Origin: Polaribacter sp.
Lineage (GTDB): Bacteria > Bacteroidota > Bacteroidia > Flavobacteriales > Flavobacteriaceae
Reading direction: 5' to 3'
Assembly: GCA_018663625.1 (NCBI GenBank)
Contig: JABJPX010000011.1
Span: 1 to 64,000 of the forward strand
DNA length: 64,000 nucleotides
The position numbers were made by a program, and so were the translations under genes. Of the stretch, positions 1 through 8,866 are shown piece by piece; position 1 is the first letter of the stretch, and the number at the start of each line of letters is the position of its first letter. The notes under the pieces are model-generated. The model was given only the letters and a program-made list of their open reading frames with translations. It was not told the origin of the DNA and searched no databases.

Positions 1-104
1 ATATTCGTGAATGCTTGCGACACCTTGGGAATATTACTGGGGAATATGATGTGGATAAGGATATTTTAGGGCATATTTTCTCCAATTTCTGTATCGGAAA
101 ATAA
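1..104 (+). CDS. mnmE: MnmE, tRNA modification GTPase (C-terminal end only)
   Basis: The frame starting at base 3 is open from the window edge and ends at TAA 102-104. It encodes about 33 residues finishing in FCIGK. The stretch LRHLGNITGEY followed by DILGHIFSNFCIGK is the hallmark C-terminus of MnmE (TrmE), whose terminal Cys belongs to the conserved C-x-G-K motif. MnmE works with MnmG to place the carboxymethylaminomethyl group on U34 of tRNAs. The G domain and the formyl-THF-binding domain lie outside the window. It is too short to judge anything else, but the ending is very distinctive. Confidence 0.88.
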   Translation, partial: IRECLRHLGNITGEYDVDKDILGHIFSNFCIGK

Positions 105-167
105 CTTTTATGCTTTGTTTCTAGCGAGCTAAAAAAAAAATGTTCGGACAAATTGTAAAGGAATAAC

Positions 168-175
168 TACTTTTG
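168..175 (+). promoter_or_regulatory. Bacteroidota-type -7 box TACTTTTG
   Basis: TACTTTTG fits the Bacteroidota -7 consensus TAnnTTTG and lies 26 bases before the ATG of the membrane sulfatase, after the mnmE stop. The -33 element is weak: only TTCG at 143-146, 21 bases upstream. Confidence 0.45.
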
Positions 176-201
176 TAATTGATAAAGTCACCTATTTAAA
201 A

Positions 202-2229
202 ATGAGGTGCATTAATTTGAATTCAATGATAAGTAAAATCCCCAATTACATTCAATATATCTTCAAAAACGTCTTCTTTTTGTTTCTATTTAATGTTCTA
301 TTTAGAATTATTTTTTATAATTTCTTTATGGAATTAGAAGGGGTATCGGCGAATGAAATTAGAAAATCTTTTTTATTAGGAATTCGATTTGATTTGAAAT
401 TGGCCATTCTTTCCTTTTTTCCACTAGCACTTTTGATATTGATTGTAAATTATAGATTTTTCAAAAAAAGTATTTATAATAAAATAAACAATATTTATTT
501 AACACTAACATACCTTGTTATTTTACTTTTTTATGTAGTAGATTTTGGATACTACGAATACCTAGCGATGCGCTTAGACGCAAGTGCACTTCGTTTTTTA
601 AGTAATTTAAAAATTTCTTCCCAAGTTTTATTTGAAAGTTATCCTGTTTACAAAGGTCTTCTAGGTCTTATTGTTTTTGGTTTCGTGAGCTACAAATTTG
701 CTAATTATAGCTTCAGAAAAAACAATACAACGAATAAGATCCTATCTAAGAAAATAAAAGCAGCCTATTTTATCGGAGTTTTTCTTTTACTTTCTTTTGG
801 CGTATATAACAGTATTACGCATTATCCTTTACGCTGGAGTGAAGCATTTTTTTCTAAAAAGAATTCTGTAAATCAGTTTGGATTGAATCCTGTTTTATAT
901 TTCTTTGATAGTTTTGCTTTTAGAAGTGAAGGTGTTGATATGGAAAAACTACAAACCTATTACCCCGTCATTGCGAGGCATTTAAATTTATCGAAAGACA
1001 CTATTTCCTTTGAGAAAAAAGTAACTTTTACCAATCCATATCAACAAAAACCCAACATTATTTATGTGATGTTAGAGTCTACTGGAACTGCTCCCATGAG
1101 CTTCTATGGAAATCCATTAAACAGTACTCCCAAAATGGATTCAATCCTTAAGGAAAGTGCTAGTTTTTCTAAGTTTTATGTACACAAACCAGGAACTGCA
1201 GGAAGTGTTTTTGCAAGCATTACCGGTTTACCAGATATTGACGATATAAAGACGGTTTCTAGAAATCCATTAGCAATCGATCAACGAATTATTTTTGATC
1301 AATACAACGGATATGAAAAGCGCTATTTCATAGGAGGAAGCGCCAATTGGGCAAATATTAGAGCCGTTTTTCAATCGAATATAGAAGGGTTGAAAATTTT
1401 TGAAGAAGGTAGTTTTGAAGAAGAAATAAGAGCCGATGTTTGGGGTATTGACGATTATGAACTGTTCAAAGAATCAAACAAAGAACTCAAAAAATTACAC
1501 CAAAAAAAACAACCATTTGTTGCCTATATTCAAACAGCTACCAATCACATGCCCTTTACTGTTCCTGATAAAAAAGAAACGTTTAAGCCAATACTTGAGG
1601 AGGAGATTTCAGAAAAAACATTACTCAAAGGAGGGTTTCGATCCTTAGGACAGTTGAATGGAATTCGATATTTAGATTTTAATGTGGCGCGTTTTTTAGA
1701 AAGAGCCAAAGAAGCAGGCTATTATGACAATTCTATATTTGTATTTTTTGGAGACCATAGAGGTGGTATGAAGCAATTAAATTTTTTAGATGACAATGAG
1801 GATGATTTAGGAATTCAAGTGCATCATGTTCCATTTTTCATACATGCACCAAAATACATAAAGCCTCAGATTCTAAACAAATATGCCAAATTGGTTGATG
1901 TATTTCCAACAGCAACAAGTTTGGCCAAATTAGACTATACAAACTACACACTAGGAAGAGATTTACTAGACAGTACAAACACAGACACTGCAGCATTTGT
2001 ATACATCCAGAGTAAAGGGGAAAGAGCGGTAGGTTTAATTAAAGATGGTTTTTATTACGAAAAAACGAACATTTCTAAAAAAGCCAGCTTGTATCGTTTG
2101 AATGGAGAAGACCAAACGGACGTTAAAGAACAAAACCCATGGATTACTCAAAGCATGGACAGTCTGCTTTCTGGATATTATTACAGCACCAAGTATTTGT
2201 ATTTCAACAATAAGAAATTAGCCAAATAA
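202..2229 (+). CDS. LTA synthase-like membrane sulfatase / phosphoglycerol transferase family protein
   Basis: A 675-residue protein with five N-terminal membrane helices (about residues 17-42, 64-84, 98-117, 150-168, 187-206) and then a periplasmic alkaline-phosphatase-fold domain from about 283. That domain opens with NIIYVMLEST, where Glu is a metal ligand, has a Gly-Thr-Ala-Gly-Ser segment near 331-335 that would hold the nucleophile, and FFGDHRGG near 517-523 with the metal-binding Asp-His. The family transfers phosphoglycerol or phosphoethanolamine to envelope glycans or lipids. Gram-negative Bacteroidota have no lipoteichoic acid, so the true substrate is unknown. ATG 226 (Met9) is an equally possible start. 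The 3' end overlaps the convergent PAP2 gene by 12 bases. Confidence 0.85.
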   Translation: MRCINLNSMISKIPNYIQYIFKNVFFLFLFNVLFRIIFYNFFMELEGVSANEIRKSFLLGIRFDLKLAILSFFPLALLILIVNYRFFKKSIYNKINNIYLTLTYLVILLFYVVDFGYYEYLAMRLDASALRFLSNLKISSQVLFESYPVYKGLLGLIVFGFVSYKFANYSFRKNNTTNKILSKKIKAAYFIGVFLLLSFGVYNSITHYPLRWSEAFFSKKNSVNQFGLNPVLYFFDSFAFRSEGVDMEKLQTYYPVIARHLNLSKDTISFEKKVTFTNPYQQKPNIIYVMLESTGTAPMSFYGNPLNSTPKMDSILKESASFSKFYVHKPGTAGSVFASITGLPDIDDIKTVSRNPLAIDQRIIFDQYNGYEKRYFIGGSANWANIRAVFQSNIEGLKIFEEGSFEEEIRADVWGIDDYELFKESNKELKKLHQKKQPFVAYIQTATNHMPFTVPDKKETFKPILEEEISEKTLLKGGFRSLGQLNGIRYLDFNVARFLERAKEAGYYDNSIFVFFGDHRGGMKQLNFLDDNEDDLGIQVHHVPFFIHAPKYIKPQILNKYAKLVDVFPTATSLAKLDYTNYTLGRDLLDSTNTDTAAFVYIQSKGERAVGLIKDGFYYEKTNISKKASLYRLNGEDQTDVKEQNPWITQSMDSLLSGYYYSTKYLYFNNKKLAK

Positions 2230-2790
2230 TCGATCGTCAGCCTTACGGTACAAATAGTAATAACCATTGGCTAATAACACCCCCAAAAGCATTCCTAATG
2301 AGACATCTATTGGGAAATGCACTCCTAAATACAATCTACTGTAAGCGAAGATGAGTGGAAAGCAAATAATGACATAAATATACTTATATTTTGCTCTCAA
2401 CACTAGAATCGTGAATACAGCAAAAAATGTAGAAGTTGCTGCATGACCAGAGACAAAACTAAAACTTTTCGGTCTTATAAAAGTTCTTAAAATTTCTTGT
2501 ATTTCAGGATCATTATTGGGACGCAATCTTTCCGTAGAACTCTTAATTAAATTTACAAATTGATCGGAAAATGCGACTAATAAAATCATGGAAAAAATGA
2601 TAAACCCACCACGTTTCCATCCGTTTGATTTGATTACTAAATAAAAGATAAAAGTAAACAATGGAGCCCAATTGAATTGATTGGTTATTAATAACCAAAA
2701 AGAATCCCATTGCTCACTCCCTAAACTGTTTAAAAAAACCAAAAGATCTTTGTCTTTTTGTAAAAGAGATTCTATCAAATTACTTTCCAA
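2218..2790 (-). CDS. PAP2-family membrane phosphatase
   Basis: A 190-residue integral membrane protein with the three PAP2 phosphatase signatures: K83 to R90-P91 (KSSTERLRP), S114-G115-H116 (VSGHAATS), and S151-R152 with H158 and D162 (SRLYLGVHFPID). The second-motif His is the general acid/base and His158 the nucleophile by family knowledge. Such enzymes dephosphorylate undecaprenyl pyrophosphate, phosphatidylglycerophosphate or lipid A; which one cannot be told here. It is the last gene of the minus-strand gldI run, its start overlapping the end of the cyclophilin-FKBP gene by 11 bases. The first motif has Lys-x6-Arg-Pro as required, so it should be active. Confidence 0.9.
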   Translation of the reverse strand: MESNLIESLLQKDKDLLVFLNSLGSEQWDSFWLLITNQFNWAPLFTFIFYLVIKSNGWKRGGFIIFSMILLVAFSDQFVNLIKSSTERLRPNNDPEIQEILRTFIRPKSFSFVSGHAATSTFFAVFTILVLRAKYKYIYVIICFPLIFAYSRLYLGVHFPIDVSLGMLLGVLLANGYYYLYRKADDRLFG

Positions 2791-3871
2791 CTTTTAAAAT
2801 TTCTACTTCAAAAATAATATCTGCTTTGGGAGGAAATATTCCACCTCCTTTTTCACCATAAGCAATATAATACGGGATGAAAAGGCGTGCCTTTTCTCCT
2901 TCTCTAAGCTTTCTTAAACCTTCCTTAAATCCTGTTATCAAAGGTCTTTCTTTATTGTCTAACTGAAACGTAAACGGTTTACCGGCATCTAAAGTAGATT
3001 GCAATCGCTTACCATCACCTAAAAATAAGGTGAAGTTGATTGTAATTGGCTGGTTGTCAACTACTTTTTTTCCACGAGTACTTTTCAACTTTAAAACCTT
3101 TAAACCAGATGCAGTTGCTTTAACTTTATCTGCTCCTAATTTTGTATAATTTGCCGCTTTCGCTTCTAAAAATTGATTATACCGAACTTCTTCTGCTTTG
3201 TTTGCTGCTGCTATTTGTTCTTTCTGAGCATTGGCAACAGTAATCTCTGCAGCTAAAAATGCTTTTGGAGCGTCAAACTTTTCAGCCTTTTCCCCAACTC
3301 TTATAATTTTGACAGCAAATATGGTATCAGACTGTACAATTGAATGAACAACGTCTAAGCCTTGCACAACATTCCCAAAAATACTATGCTTCCCATCCAA
3401 CCATGGCGTTGGTTTGTGTGTTATAAAAAACTGACTTCCATTGGTATTCGGCATACCTGGATTTGCCATTGATAAAACACCAGCAGCATCGTGCTTGTAT
3501 TTAAAACCTCCAGTGCTATCTTTTGGGAACTCATCGGCAAAAAGGTATTTAGAGCCGCCACTACCCGATTCTACATCATCTCCTGATTGAATTATAAAAT
3601 TAGGAACTACGCGGTAAAAACGAAGCCCATCATAAAATTTTTTCCCACTGAATTTAGCAGCTACTTTGGGATGTGTCCCTTCAGCCAAACCGACAAAATT
3701 AGCAACTGTTAGCGGAGTATCTTCTGGATATAATTCTAAAAGAACATTCCCTTTACTCGTTTGCATATCTGCATAAAGCCCGTCATTTAACCCATTATAA
3801 GTAGACTTATGGACAGGTTTACAAGAAGCGATAATCGCCAAGAGTATGATTACTGTTTTATAATTCTTCAT
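2780..3871 (-). CDS. Peptidylprolyl isomerase lipoprotein, cyclophilin-FKBP fusion
   Basis: A 363-residue predicted lipoprotein with SPII signal ending at Cys17 (IIASC). Residues about 35-195 form a cyclophilin domain: FYDGLRFYRVVPNFIIQSGD contains the catalytic Arg and the Phe/Gln pocket, and NGSQFFIT follows. After an Ala/Glu-rich linker (about 205-245) residues 255-361 form an FKBP domain with FKEGLRKLREGEKARLFIP and AYGEKG. Both folds catalyse proline cis-trans isomerisation, so this is a double-headed periplasmic foldase. It lies 3 bases downstream of another FKBP lipoprotein and two genes after gldI, which suggests work on exported gliding or secretion proteins. Confidence 0.92.
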   Translation of the reverse strand: MKNYKTVIILLAIIASCKPVHKSTYNGLNDGLYADMQTSKGNVLLELYPEDTPLTVANFVGLAEGTHPKVAAKFSGKKFYDGLRFYRVVPNFIIQSGDDVESGSGGSKYLFADEFPKDSTGGFKYKHDAAGVLSMANPGMPNTNGSQFFITHKPTPWLDGKHSIFGNVVQGLDVVHSIVQSDTIFAVKIIRVGEKAEKFDAPKAFLAAEITVANAQKEQIAAANKAEEVRYNQFLEAKAANYTKLGADKVKATASGLKVLKLKSTRGKKVVDNQPITINFTLFLGDGKRLQSTLDAGKPFTFQLDNKERPLITGFKEGLRKLREGEKARLFIPYYIAYGEKGGGIFPPKADIIFEVEILKVGK

Positions 3872-3874
3872 CCT

Positions 3875-4600
3875 TTATTTTACAATTTCCAACAACTCAA
3901 CTTCAAAAATCAATGTAGAAAATGGCTTAATTAGTGCACCTCTTTCTTGAGTACCATAAGCCAATTCTTGAGGAATAAAGAATTTATATTTAGATCCCAC
4001 ATTCATGAGTTGTAACCCTTCTGTCCAACCTCTAATTACTTGGTTCAATCCAAAGACTGAGGGAGTTCCTTTGTCTACAGAACTATCAAATACTTCACCA
4101 GTAATTGTCGTTCCATGATAATGTACTTTTACTCTTGTAGAAGGACCTGCTGGCTTTGGTCCTTTTCCTTGCTTCATCACCAAGTACTGCAAACCACTTG
4201 CCGTTGTTTTTACACCTGGTTTTGTTTTGTTTGCTTCCAAAAATGCAATTCCTTCTTTTTTAACACCCGAAAATTTTAAGATCGCTTCTTTGTCTTTTTT
4301 TGCAAACTGCGCTTTTCTTTTTTCCAATTGTAATTTTTGGAAAAACGGATTTAAGATTCCGTTCAAATCTTTAGGATTTATTAAAAGATTTAAGGAGTCC
4401 ATTCCGTTTCTAAAACCTTGCTGGTATAAATCAACATCAGCTTTGTCCCAATTTGCTTTGACCTTTACTGCCATATCCAATCCTAGAGAATAACTTACAG
4501 AATCCAATTCGGTCTCTAAAGACTTCTTTTCTACTTGTTTGTTACAGGACACAAGGCTTGTTAAAACAGCCGCAAATGCTAAATTTTTAATTGTTTTCAT
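3875..4600 (-). CDS. FKBP-type peptidylprolyl isomerase lipoprotein
   Basis: A 241-residue protein with a lipoprotein signal ending at Cys19 (LTSLVSC). Residues about 28-115 resemble the FKBP N-terminal dimerisation domain of Mip/FkpA proteins (SYSLGLDMAVKVK), and about 128-239 form the FKBP catalytic domain with VHYHGTTITGEVFDSS, VIRGWTEGLQLM and FFIPQELAYG. It should act as a periplasmic or outer-membrane-anchored folding helper. It is 2 bases downstream of gldI and 3 bases upstream of the cyclophilin-FKBP fusion, giving three consecutive PPIase lipoproteins that are surely co-transcribed. Confidence 0.92.
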   Translation of the reverse strand: MKTIKNLAFAAVLTSLVSCNKQVEKKSLETELDSVSYSLGLDMAVKVKANWDKADVDLYQQGFRNGMDSLNLLINPKDLNGILNPFFQKLQLEKRKAQFAKKDKEAILKFSGVKKEGIAFLEANKTKPGVKTTASGLQYLVMKQGKGPKPAGPSTRVKVHYHGTTITGEVFDSSVDKGTPSVFGLNQVIRGWTEGLQLMNVGSKYKFFIPQELAYGTQERGALIKPFSTLIFEVELLEIVK

Positions 4601-4602
4601 CT

Positions 4603-5139
4603 TTATTTTTTTTTAATATTTAATAATTTTACGGTACTTTTTATTGTTTGATTTACTTCAATTTTATTTCCATCTCCAGCAATTCCAAAAGCATAATAAG
4701 AAGGAATAACAAAGGTAATAATTTCACCAACTTTCATCAACTTTATTCCTTTTTGTAGTCCGGAAATAAAATCTTCTTTGTCAATTTTATATTTTTTTAC
4801 TCCAAGAGATTCTTTGCTGTAAAGCACAGATCCTTGTAAATCTGTAATATTGTATTCTAAAAGAACTTCGTCTCCATATTCTGGGAGCGGACTGTTATCT
4901 TGTATTTTATTTTGATAGACATACCAAAATCCATTTTTGGAAACCTCATAGGTTTGAGCAATGTCTTTGTCAATATACATTAGAATTTGTTCAACTTCCT
5001 GTGCATTTAAAGCTTTTGACGTTTCAACTGTTTCTGAGAACAAGGTTGAAGATGGTCTTGGATTTACAGGTCTTCTTGCTTCATTTTTTGAGCATCCACA
5101 ACAGAGTAAAATCAATAAAAAAATTCCTTTAATTTTCAT
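4603..5139 (-). CDS. gldI: GldI, gliding motility-associated FKBP lipoprotein
   Basis: A 178-residue lipoprotein with signal LLCCGC, Cys16 being the acylation site. Residues about 80-176 form a divergent FKBP domain (EYGDEVLLEYNITDLQG, FISGLQKGIKLMKVGE, PSYYAFGIAGDG). Length, lipoprotein signal, divergent FKBP fold and position directly after a DHH phosphoesterase match GldI, which is required for gliding in Flavobacterium johnsoniae and presumably helps fold gliding or type IX secretion components. The start overlaps the DHH gene by 11 bases. Other gld genes are not in this window, so motility of the strain cannot be concluded. Confidence 0.88.
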   Translation of the reverse strand: MKIKGIFLLILLCCGCSKNEARRPVNPRPSSTLFSETVETSKALNAQEVEQILMYIDKDIAQTYEVSKNGFWYVYQNKIQDNSPLPEYGDEVLLEYNITDLQGSVLYSKESLGVKKYKIDKEDFISGLQKGIKLMKVGEIITFVIPSYYAFGIAGDGNKIEVNQTIKSTVKLLNIKKK

Positions 5140-6157
5140 ACGAAGTAGCTAATTCTTGTTGGTATGTCGCAACTAATGAAGTAAATTTAGCAACGGTTTC
5201 CTCCATCGATAAATCGGATTTACCACCGGCAGCATTATCGTGTCCACCGCCTTCAAAATGGTTTCTTGAAAATTGATTTACTGAAAAAGTACCTTTAGAT
5301 CGAAAGGATATCTTAACAATATTTTGCTCTGCATCTTCAATAAAAATAGCAGCAAAAATAATTCCTTTGAGCGATAACGCATAATTCACAATTCCTTCCG
5401 TATCTCCTTTTTGAAAATCAAAACGCTTTTTCTCTTCATTGGTAAGTGTAATATAGGCTGTTTTACAATCTGGTACAATTTTCATATTACTCAATGCTTG
5501 TCCTAACAACAATAATCTGTTATAAGAGTTTGCATCATAAACGTTGTTATGAATCTTATCGTTTTCTGCACCCTTGTCAATTAAGTCGGCAATAATTCGG
5601 TGTGTTTTACTGGTGGTAGAACGAAAACGAAAAGAACCAGTATCTGTCATGATACCCGCATATAAACACGTAGCAATGTCTGCATCTATTAAGTCTAAGT
5701 CGTTGTTCAATTCAATAAATTGATAGACCATTTGACAGGTAGAACAAATCTCCACATCTGAGTACATGTACTTTACATCATCTGGCTGCTGGTGATGATC
5801 GATCATAGCGAAATCATTTGGATACTTCTCCAATGTATTTTGCATATCAGACCCTACCCGGTGCAATGCATTAAAATCGAGTAAAAAAATAATCTCTGAA
5901 TTCTTAATTTCTCTTTGGGATTGACTGTTTTGCCAATCAAAACGATAGGTGGCATCAGACCCTGGTAACCAGTGTAAAAACGCTGGATATTCATTGGGAA
6001 CAACTACTGTTGCCTTGTGGCCTTTTTTTTCTAAATACTTCGACAATGCAAGGGTTGAGCCCATTGCATCTCCGTCTGGATTGCGATGTCCAACAACGAC
6101 AATGTTCTTTGGTTTCTCTAAGAAAACTTGTAATTCTTCAAATCCTTTTAAAATCAT
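5129..6157 (-). CDS. DHH-DHHA1 phosphoesterase (NrnA-like oligoribonuclease / pAp phosphatase)
   Basis: A 342-residue cytoplasmic enzyme. The metal-binding motifs of the DHH family are all visible: GHRNPDGDAMGS (H24, D28, D30), LLDFNALHR (D94), DHH at 120-122, and a TDTGSF segment near 172. The C-terminal DHHA1 domain carries GGGHDNAAGG near residue 302, the substrate-binding glycine motif. The family degrades short oligoribonucleotides and pAp or cyclic dinucleotide products. It heads the gldI run; the same neighbour is seen before gldI in other flavobacteria, from memory. The first codons after ATG begin directly with the domain, so the start is sound. Confidence 0.9.
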   Translation of the reverse strand: MILKGFEELQVFLEKPKNIVVVGHRNPDGDAMGSTLALSKYLEKKGHKATVVVPNEYPAFLHWLPGSDATYRFDWQNSQSQREIKNSEIIFLLDFNALHRVGSDMQNTLEKYPNDFAMIDHHQQPDDVKYMYSDVEICSTCQMVYQFIELNNDLDLIDADIATCLYAGIMTDTGSFRFRSTTSKTHRIIADLIDKGAENDKIHNNVYDANSYNRLLLLGQALSNMKIVPDCKTAYITLTNEEKKRFDFQKGDTEGIVNYALSLKGIIFAAIFIEDAEQNIVKISFRSKGTFSVNQFSRNHFEGGGHDNAAGGKSDLSMEETVAKFTSLVATYQQELATSYEN

Positions 6158-6258
6158 AAGTGGCGAAGATACAATTTAATTAAAAAATTTATGTAATTTC
6201 GCGGCGATTTTGTAGGGCACTCCTACAAAAATACACACGTAATTAAAAAGTCAATATT

Positions 6259-6678
6259 ATGGCAACAAATAGAACATTTACAATGCTAAAACCAGACGCT
6301 GTAGAAAACGGTCATACTGGAGCTATTTTAGAAAAAATGAATGCTGCAGGGTTTAGAATTGTAGCTTTAAAGAAAACACAAATGACAAAAGCTGATGCTG
6401 AATCTTTTTATGCAGTGCATAATGAGCGTCCGTTTTTTGGGGAATTGGTGGAATTTATGACACGTGGTCCGATAGTGGCTGCGATCTTAGAAAAAGAAAA
6501 CGCAGTAGAAGATTTTAGAACTTTAATTGGTGCTACAAATCCTGCGGATGCTGCAGAAGGAACCATCAGAAAAATGTATGCAACTTCTATGGGGGAAAAT
6601 GCTGTGCATGGATCTGACTCTGATGAAAACGCTACTATTGAAGGAAATTTTCATTTTTCTGGTAGAGAGCAATTCTAA
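6259..6678 (+). CDS. ndk: Nucleoside diphosphate kinase
   Basis: A 139-residue protein matching the usual length of bacterial NDK. It transfers the gamma phosphate of ATP to NDPs through a phosphohistidine. K11 in TMLKPDAV, the ERPFF segment at 56-60, and the signature NAVHGSDS with catalytic His117 are all present. The C-terminus FHFSGREQF is typical of Bacteroidota. It is monocistronic: divergent from the DHH gene and followed directly by a strong terminator. A near-consensus -7 box (TAATTTCG, about 6193-6200) precedes it. Confidence 0.97.
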   Translation: MATNRTFTMLKPDAVENGHTGAILEKMNAAGFRIVALKKTQMTKADAESFYAVHNERPFFGELVEFMTRGPIVAAILEKENAVEDFRTLIGATNPADAAEGTIRKMYATSMGENAVHGSDSDENATIEGNFHFSGREQF

Positions 6679-6699
6679 AAAAATTCCTTTTTAAGAATT

Positions 6700-6732
6700 A
6701 AAAAACTCACAACTTTCGTTGTGAGTTTTTTT
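6700..6732 (+). terminator. Rho-independent terminator of ndk
   Basis: A perfect stem AAACTCACAAC / GTTGTGAGTTT around a TTTC loop, followed by a T run, 22 bases after the ndk stop. On the other strand the A run ahead of the stem could also serve the minus-strand lipoprotein gene, which faces away, so plus-strand use is more likely. Confidence 0.9.
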
Positions 6733-6754
6733 TATATCTCAAATACCGATGGAG

Positions 6755-7156
6755 TTACTCATTACAGTTACTTATATCATAGTCCTCTCTAAAATAAGTG
6801 GCGTGAATGTCTCCAATATCATTGAGCCATACGATCACATTATTGTTGCATTTAAAACTAGGTGTCAAAGTGGAAGTATTCCCAAAATTTAAATCTACGG
6901 TAATTTTATCGCCTTCATACCACCAATCGTTTCCAGAACGACCACTATCTATAACTTCTTGTACGGTTTCAAACTCACCATTTCCAGAATACAAGGTATA
7001 GCGTTTGTTTGCTGTAAATTCATACATCACACTTCCAACAAAACCATTAAGATTCCATCGACCAATAACGGTTGCTTCTGGGGAATCAGCTACTTCCTCA
7101 TTGGAAGAACAGCTTAAAAGGGTAAGACAGAAAACAAATAAATATATATTTTTCAT
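6755..7156 (-). CDS. Small lipocalin-like lipoprotein of unknown function
   Basis: A 133-residue protein with a clear lipoprotein signal (Cys16 in LTLLSC) and a Ser/Glu-rich spacer. The mature part begins VIGRWNLNGF and alternates short beta-like segments (YEFTANKRYTLY, DKITVDLNF) much like the small lipocalin-like lipoproteins common in Bacteroidota. Two Cys (about 103 and 131) could form a disulfide. No catalytic motif is seen. It stands alone with 70 bases to the DUF721 gene and its 3' end faces the ndk terminator. Function unknown. Confidence 0.75.
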   Translation of the reverse strand: MKNIYLFVFCLTLLSCSSNEEVADSPEATVIGRWNLNGFVGSVMYEFTANKRYTLYSGNGEFETVQEVIDSGRSGNDWWYEGDKITVDLNFGNTSTLTPSFKCNNNVIVWLNDIGDIHATYFREDYDISNCNE

Positions 7157-7227
7157 AGGGTAGTTTTGTAATTATTTCTTACAAATATAATGTTTTTATA
7201 AATTAACTAAAATTGTACGTCAAGGTA

Positions 7228-7524
7228 TTAGATCAACATTAACTTAGAAATAATTTCATCTCCAAATTCTTCATTCATCATTTTAATGATTTTTTCTTTT
7301 CCATAACTTAACTCCTCTCTCAAGACAGAGGATGTTAACTGAATAATTAATGTCTTATTTTGTAATTTGACAGCACTCGTGTGATTGGCAACTCCAGGTC
7401 CCATCATTTTATTCCAAGTTTCTTCTGCCTTTATTTTTTGCATTCCTTTAGTCAAATTGTTTTCTTTGATAAAGCTTTGCATTAAATCTTTTACTGAAAA
7501 AGAATCATTTTCTCTTTTTGCCAT
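7228..7524 (-). CDS. DUF721 (DciA-like) protein
   Basis: A 98-residue basic protein with the compact DUF721 pattern: an N-terminal helix (VKDLMQSFIKENNL), the WNKMMGPGVANHT segment, then two beta strands and a helix (KTLIIQLTSSVLREELSYGKEKI). DUF721 proteins are related to the KH-like domain of DciA, the helicase loader or recruiter of many bacteria. It lies just downstream of recF on the same strand, and the recF-DUF721 pairing in Bacteroidota fits a role in DNA replication. The functional link is inference. Confidence 0.82.
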   Translation of the reverse strand: MAKRENDSFSVKDLMQSFIKENNLTKGMQKIKAEETWNKMMGPGVANHTSAVKLQNKTLIIQLTSSVLREELSYGKEKIIKMMNEEFGDEIISKLMLI

Positions 7525-7671
7525 ATTTTTCTAGCTTTTAGCTTGTGGCTATTTTGCCCTCGCGAATTATTGTATTTATTTTTTCTTTATGGGTCATTAC
7601 AAACTTTATTTTACCAACAGAAAAAACGAATTCATAAAATACTTTTCAAACACCCCCACTTTGAAATGAAA

Positions 7672-8751
7672 TTACAAATTAAAAATCTGGTACGGATTTT
7701 TACTTTGTTTTAAAATACTCTCTGTTCTTTCAGCATGAGTATCTGTAATAAATATTTGACCAAATGTATCTTTGCTTACCAAATCTATTATTTGAGAAAC
7801 ACGACTTTCATCTAGCTTATCAAAAATATCATCTAGCAATAAAATGGGAGTAACCTTTGACTGTTGTTTAATAAATTCAAACTGGGCCAATTTTAATGCA
7901 ATTAGATAAGATTTTTGTTGTCCTTGTGAACCAAATTTCTTGATGGAATAGGCACCAATTTCAAAACTCAGATCGTCTTTATGAATCCCTGAAGTGGTGT
8001 ACTGAATAATTTTGTCCTTTTCTAAAGAATTCTTCAGCAGCGCCATCATTGAAAAATCTTGTAATTGACTCTTATACTTTAGATTGACATTTTCTTTATC
8101 ACCAGAAATTATTTGATATTTTTCATTAAATATAGGGATAAATTCCTCCAGAAAAAGTTTTCTAACCTCATAAATTCGTGCTCCATATTCTGAAAGCTGC
8201 TCGTCATATACATTTAAGTTAAGTGCATCAAAAGTTCTGTTGGCTGCAAAATATTTTAGCAACGCATTTCGTTGACTTAAAACCTTTTTGTAGGAAATTA
8301 AATCCTTTAGGTAGCTTTTATTTTGTTGAGAAATAACTCCATCCATAAACTTACGCCTGGTATCACTTCCTTCGGTCACTAAATCTCTATCTGCCGGTGA
8401 AATAATAACCAAAGGCAATTGACCAATATGTTCAGAAAACTTCTCGTAGCTCTTTCCATTTCGCTTTAAAACTTTCTTTTGCCCTCGTTTTAAACTACAA
8501 ATAATTTTCTCATTTCTATCGTTTAAAAAATAATCGCCTTCCACCATAAAAAAACCCGCTCCATGTCGAATGTTCTGTAAAGCGACTGAATTAAAGTAAC
8601 TCTTCGCAAAAGAAAGATAATAAATAGCGTCCAATACATTTGTTTTTCCTACGCCGTTATCGCCAACGAAACAGTTTATTTTCTCTTGAAAATCAAAGGA
8701 TTGAGTTTCAATGTTTTTAAAATTTATTAACGAAAGCTTTTGTAAATACAT
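7672..8751 (-). CDS. recF: RecF, DNA replication and repair ATPase
   Basis: A 359-residue SMC-like ATPase. The Walker A motif GDNGVGKTN spans 30-38, the ABC-like signature [18 protein letters not shown] lies near 272-289, and the Walker [13 protein letters not shown] near 299-310. Length and the opening [10 protein letters not shown] agree with RecF. It helps load RecA at gaps together with RecO and RecR. It probably forms a unit with the downstream DUF721 gene, 147 bases away; that gap shows no terminator. Everything needed for ATP binding is intact. Confidence 0.96.
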   Translation of the reverse strand: MYLQKLSLINFKNIETQSFDFQEKINCFVGDNGVGKTNVLDAIYYLSFAKSYFNSVALQNIRHGAGFFMVEGDYFLNDRNEKIICSLKRGQKKVLKRNGKSYEKFSEHIGQLPLVIISPADRDLVTEGSDTRRKFMDGVISQQNKSYLKDLISYKKVLSQRNALLKYFAANRTFDALNLNVYDEQLSEYGARIYEVRKLFLEEFIPIFNEKYQIISGDKENVNLKYKSQLQDFSMMALLKNSLEKDKIIQYTTSGIHKDDLSFEIGAYSIKKFGSQGQQKSYLIALKLAQFEFIKQQSKVTPILLLDDIFDKLDESRVSQIIDLVSKDTFGQIFITDTHAERTESILKQSKNPYQIFNL

Positions 8752-8834
8752 AAATAATTAAGGGTATTAAATAGGAATTGCAAATTATTGAAAATTTAGG
8801 GAATTATCCGCTTTTAAAATCCAATTAAAAAAAC

Positions 8835-8842
8835 TATTTTTG
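8835..8842 (+). promoter_or_regulatory. -7 box TATTTTTG before the TPR gene
   Basis: Exact match to TAnnTTTG, 24 bases before the ATG at 8867, in the divergent gap to recF. No good -33 TTTG is seen at the expected spacing. Confidence 0.5.
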
Positions 8843-8866
8843 TCGCCACTAATTTTTTAAGCAAAC

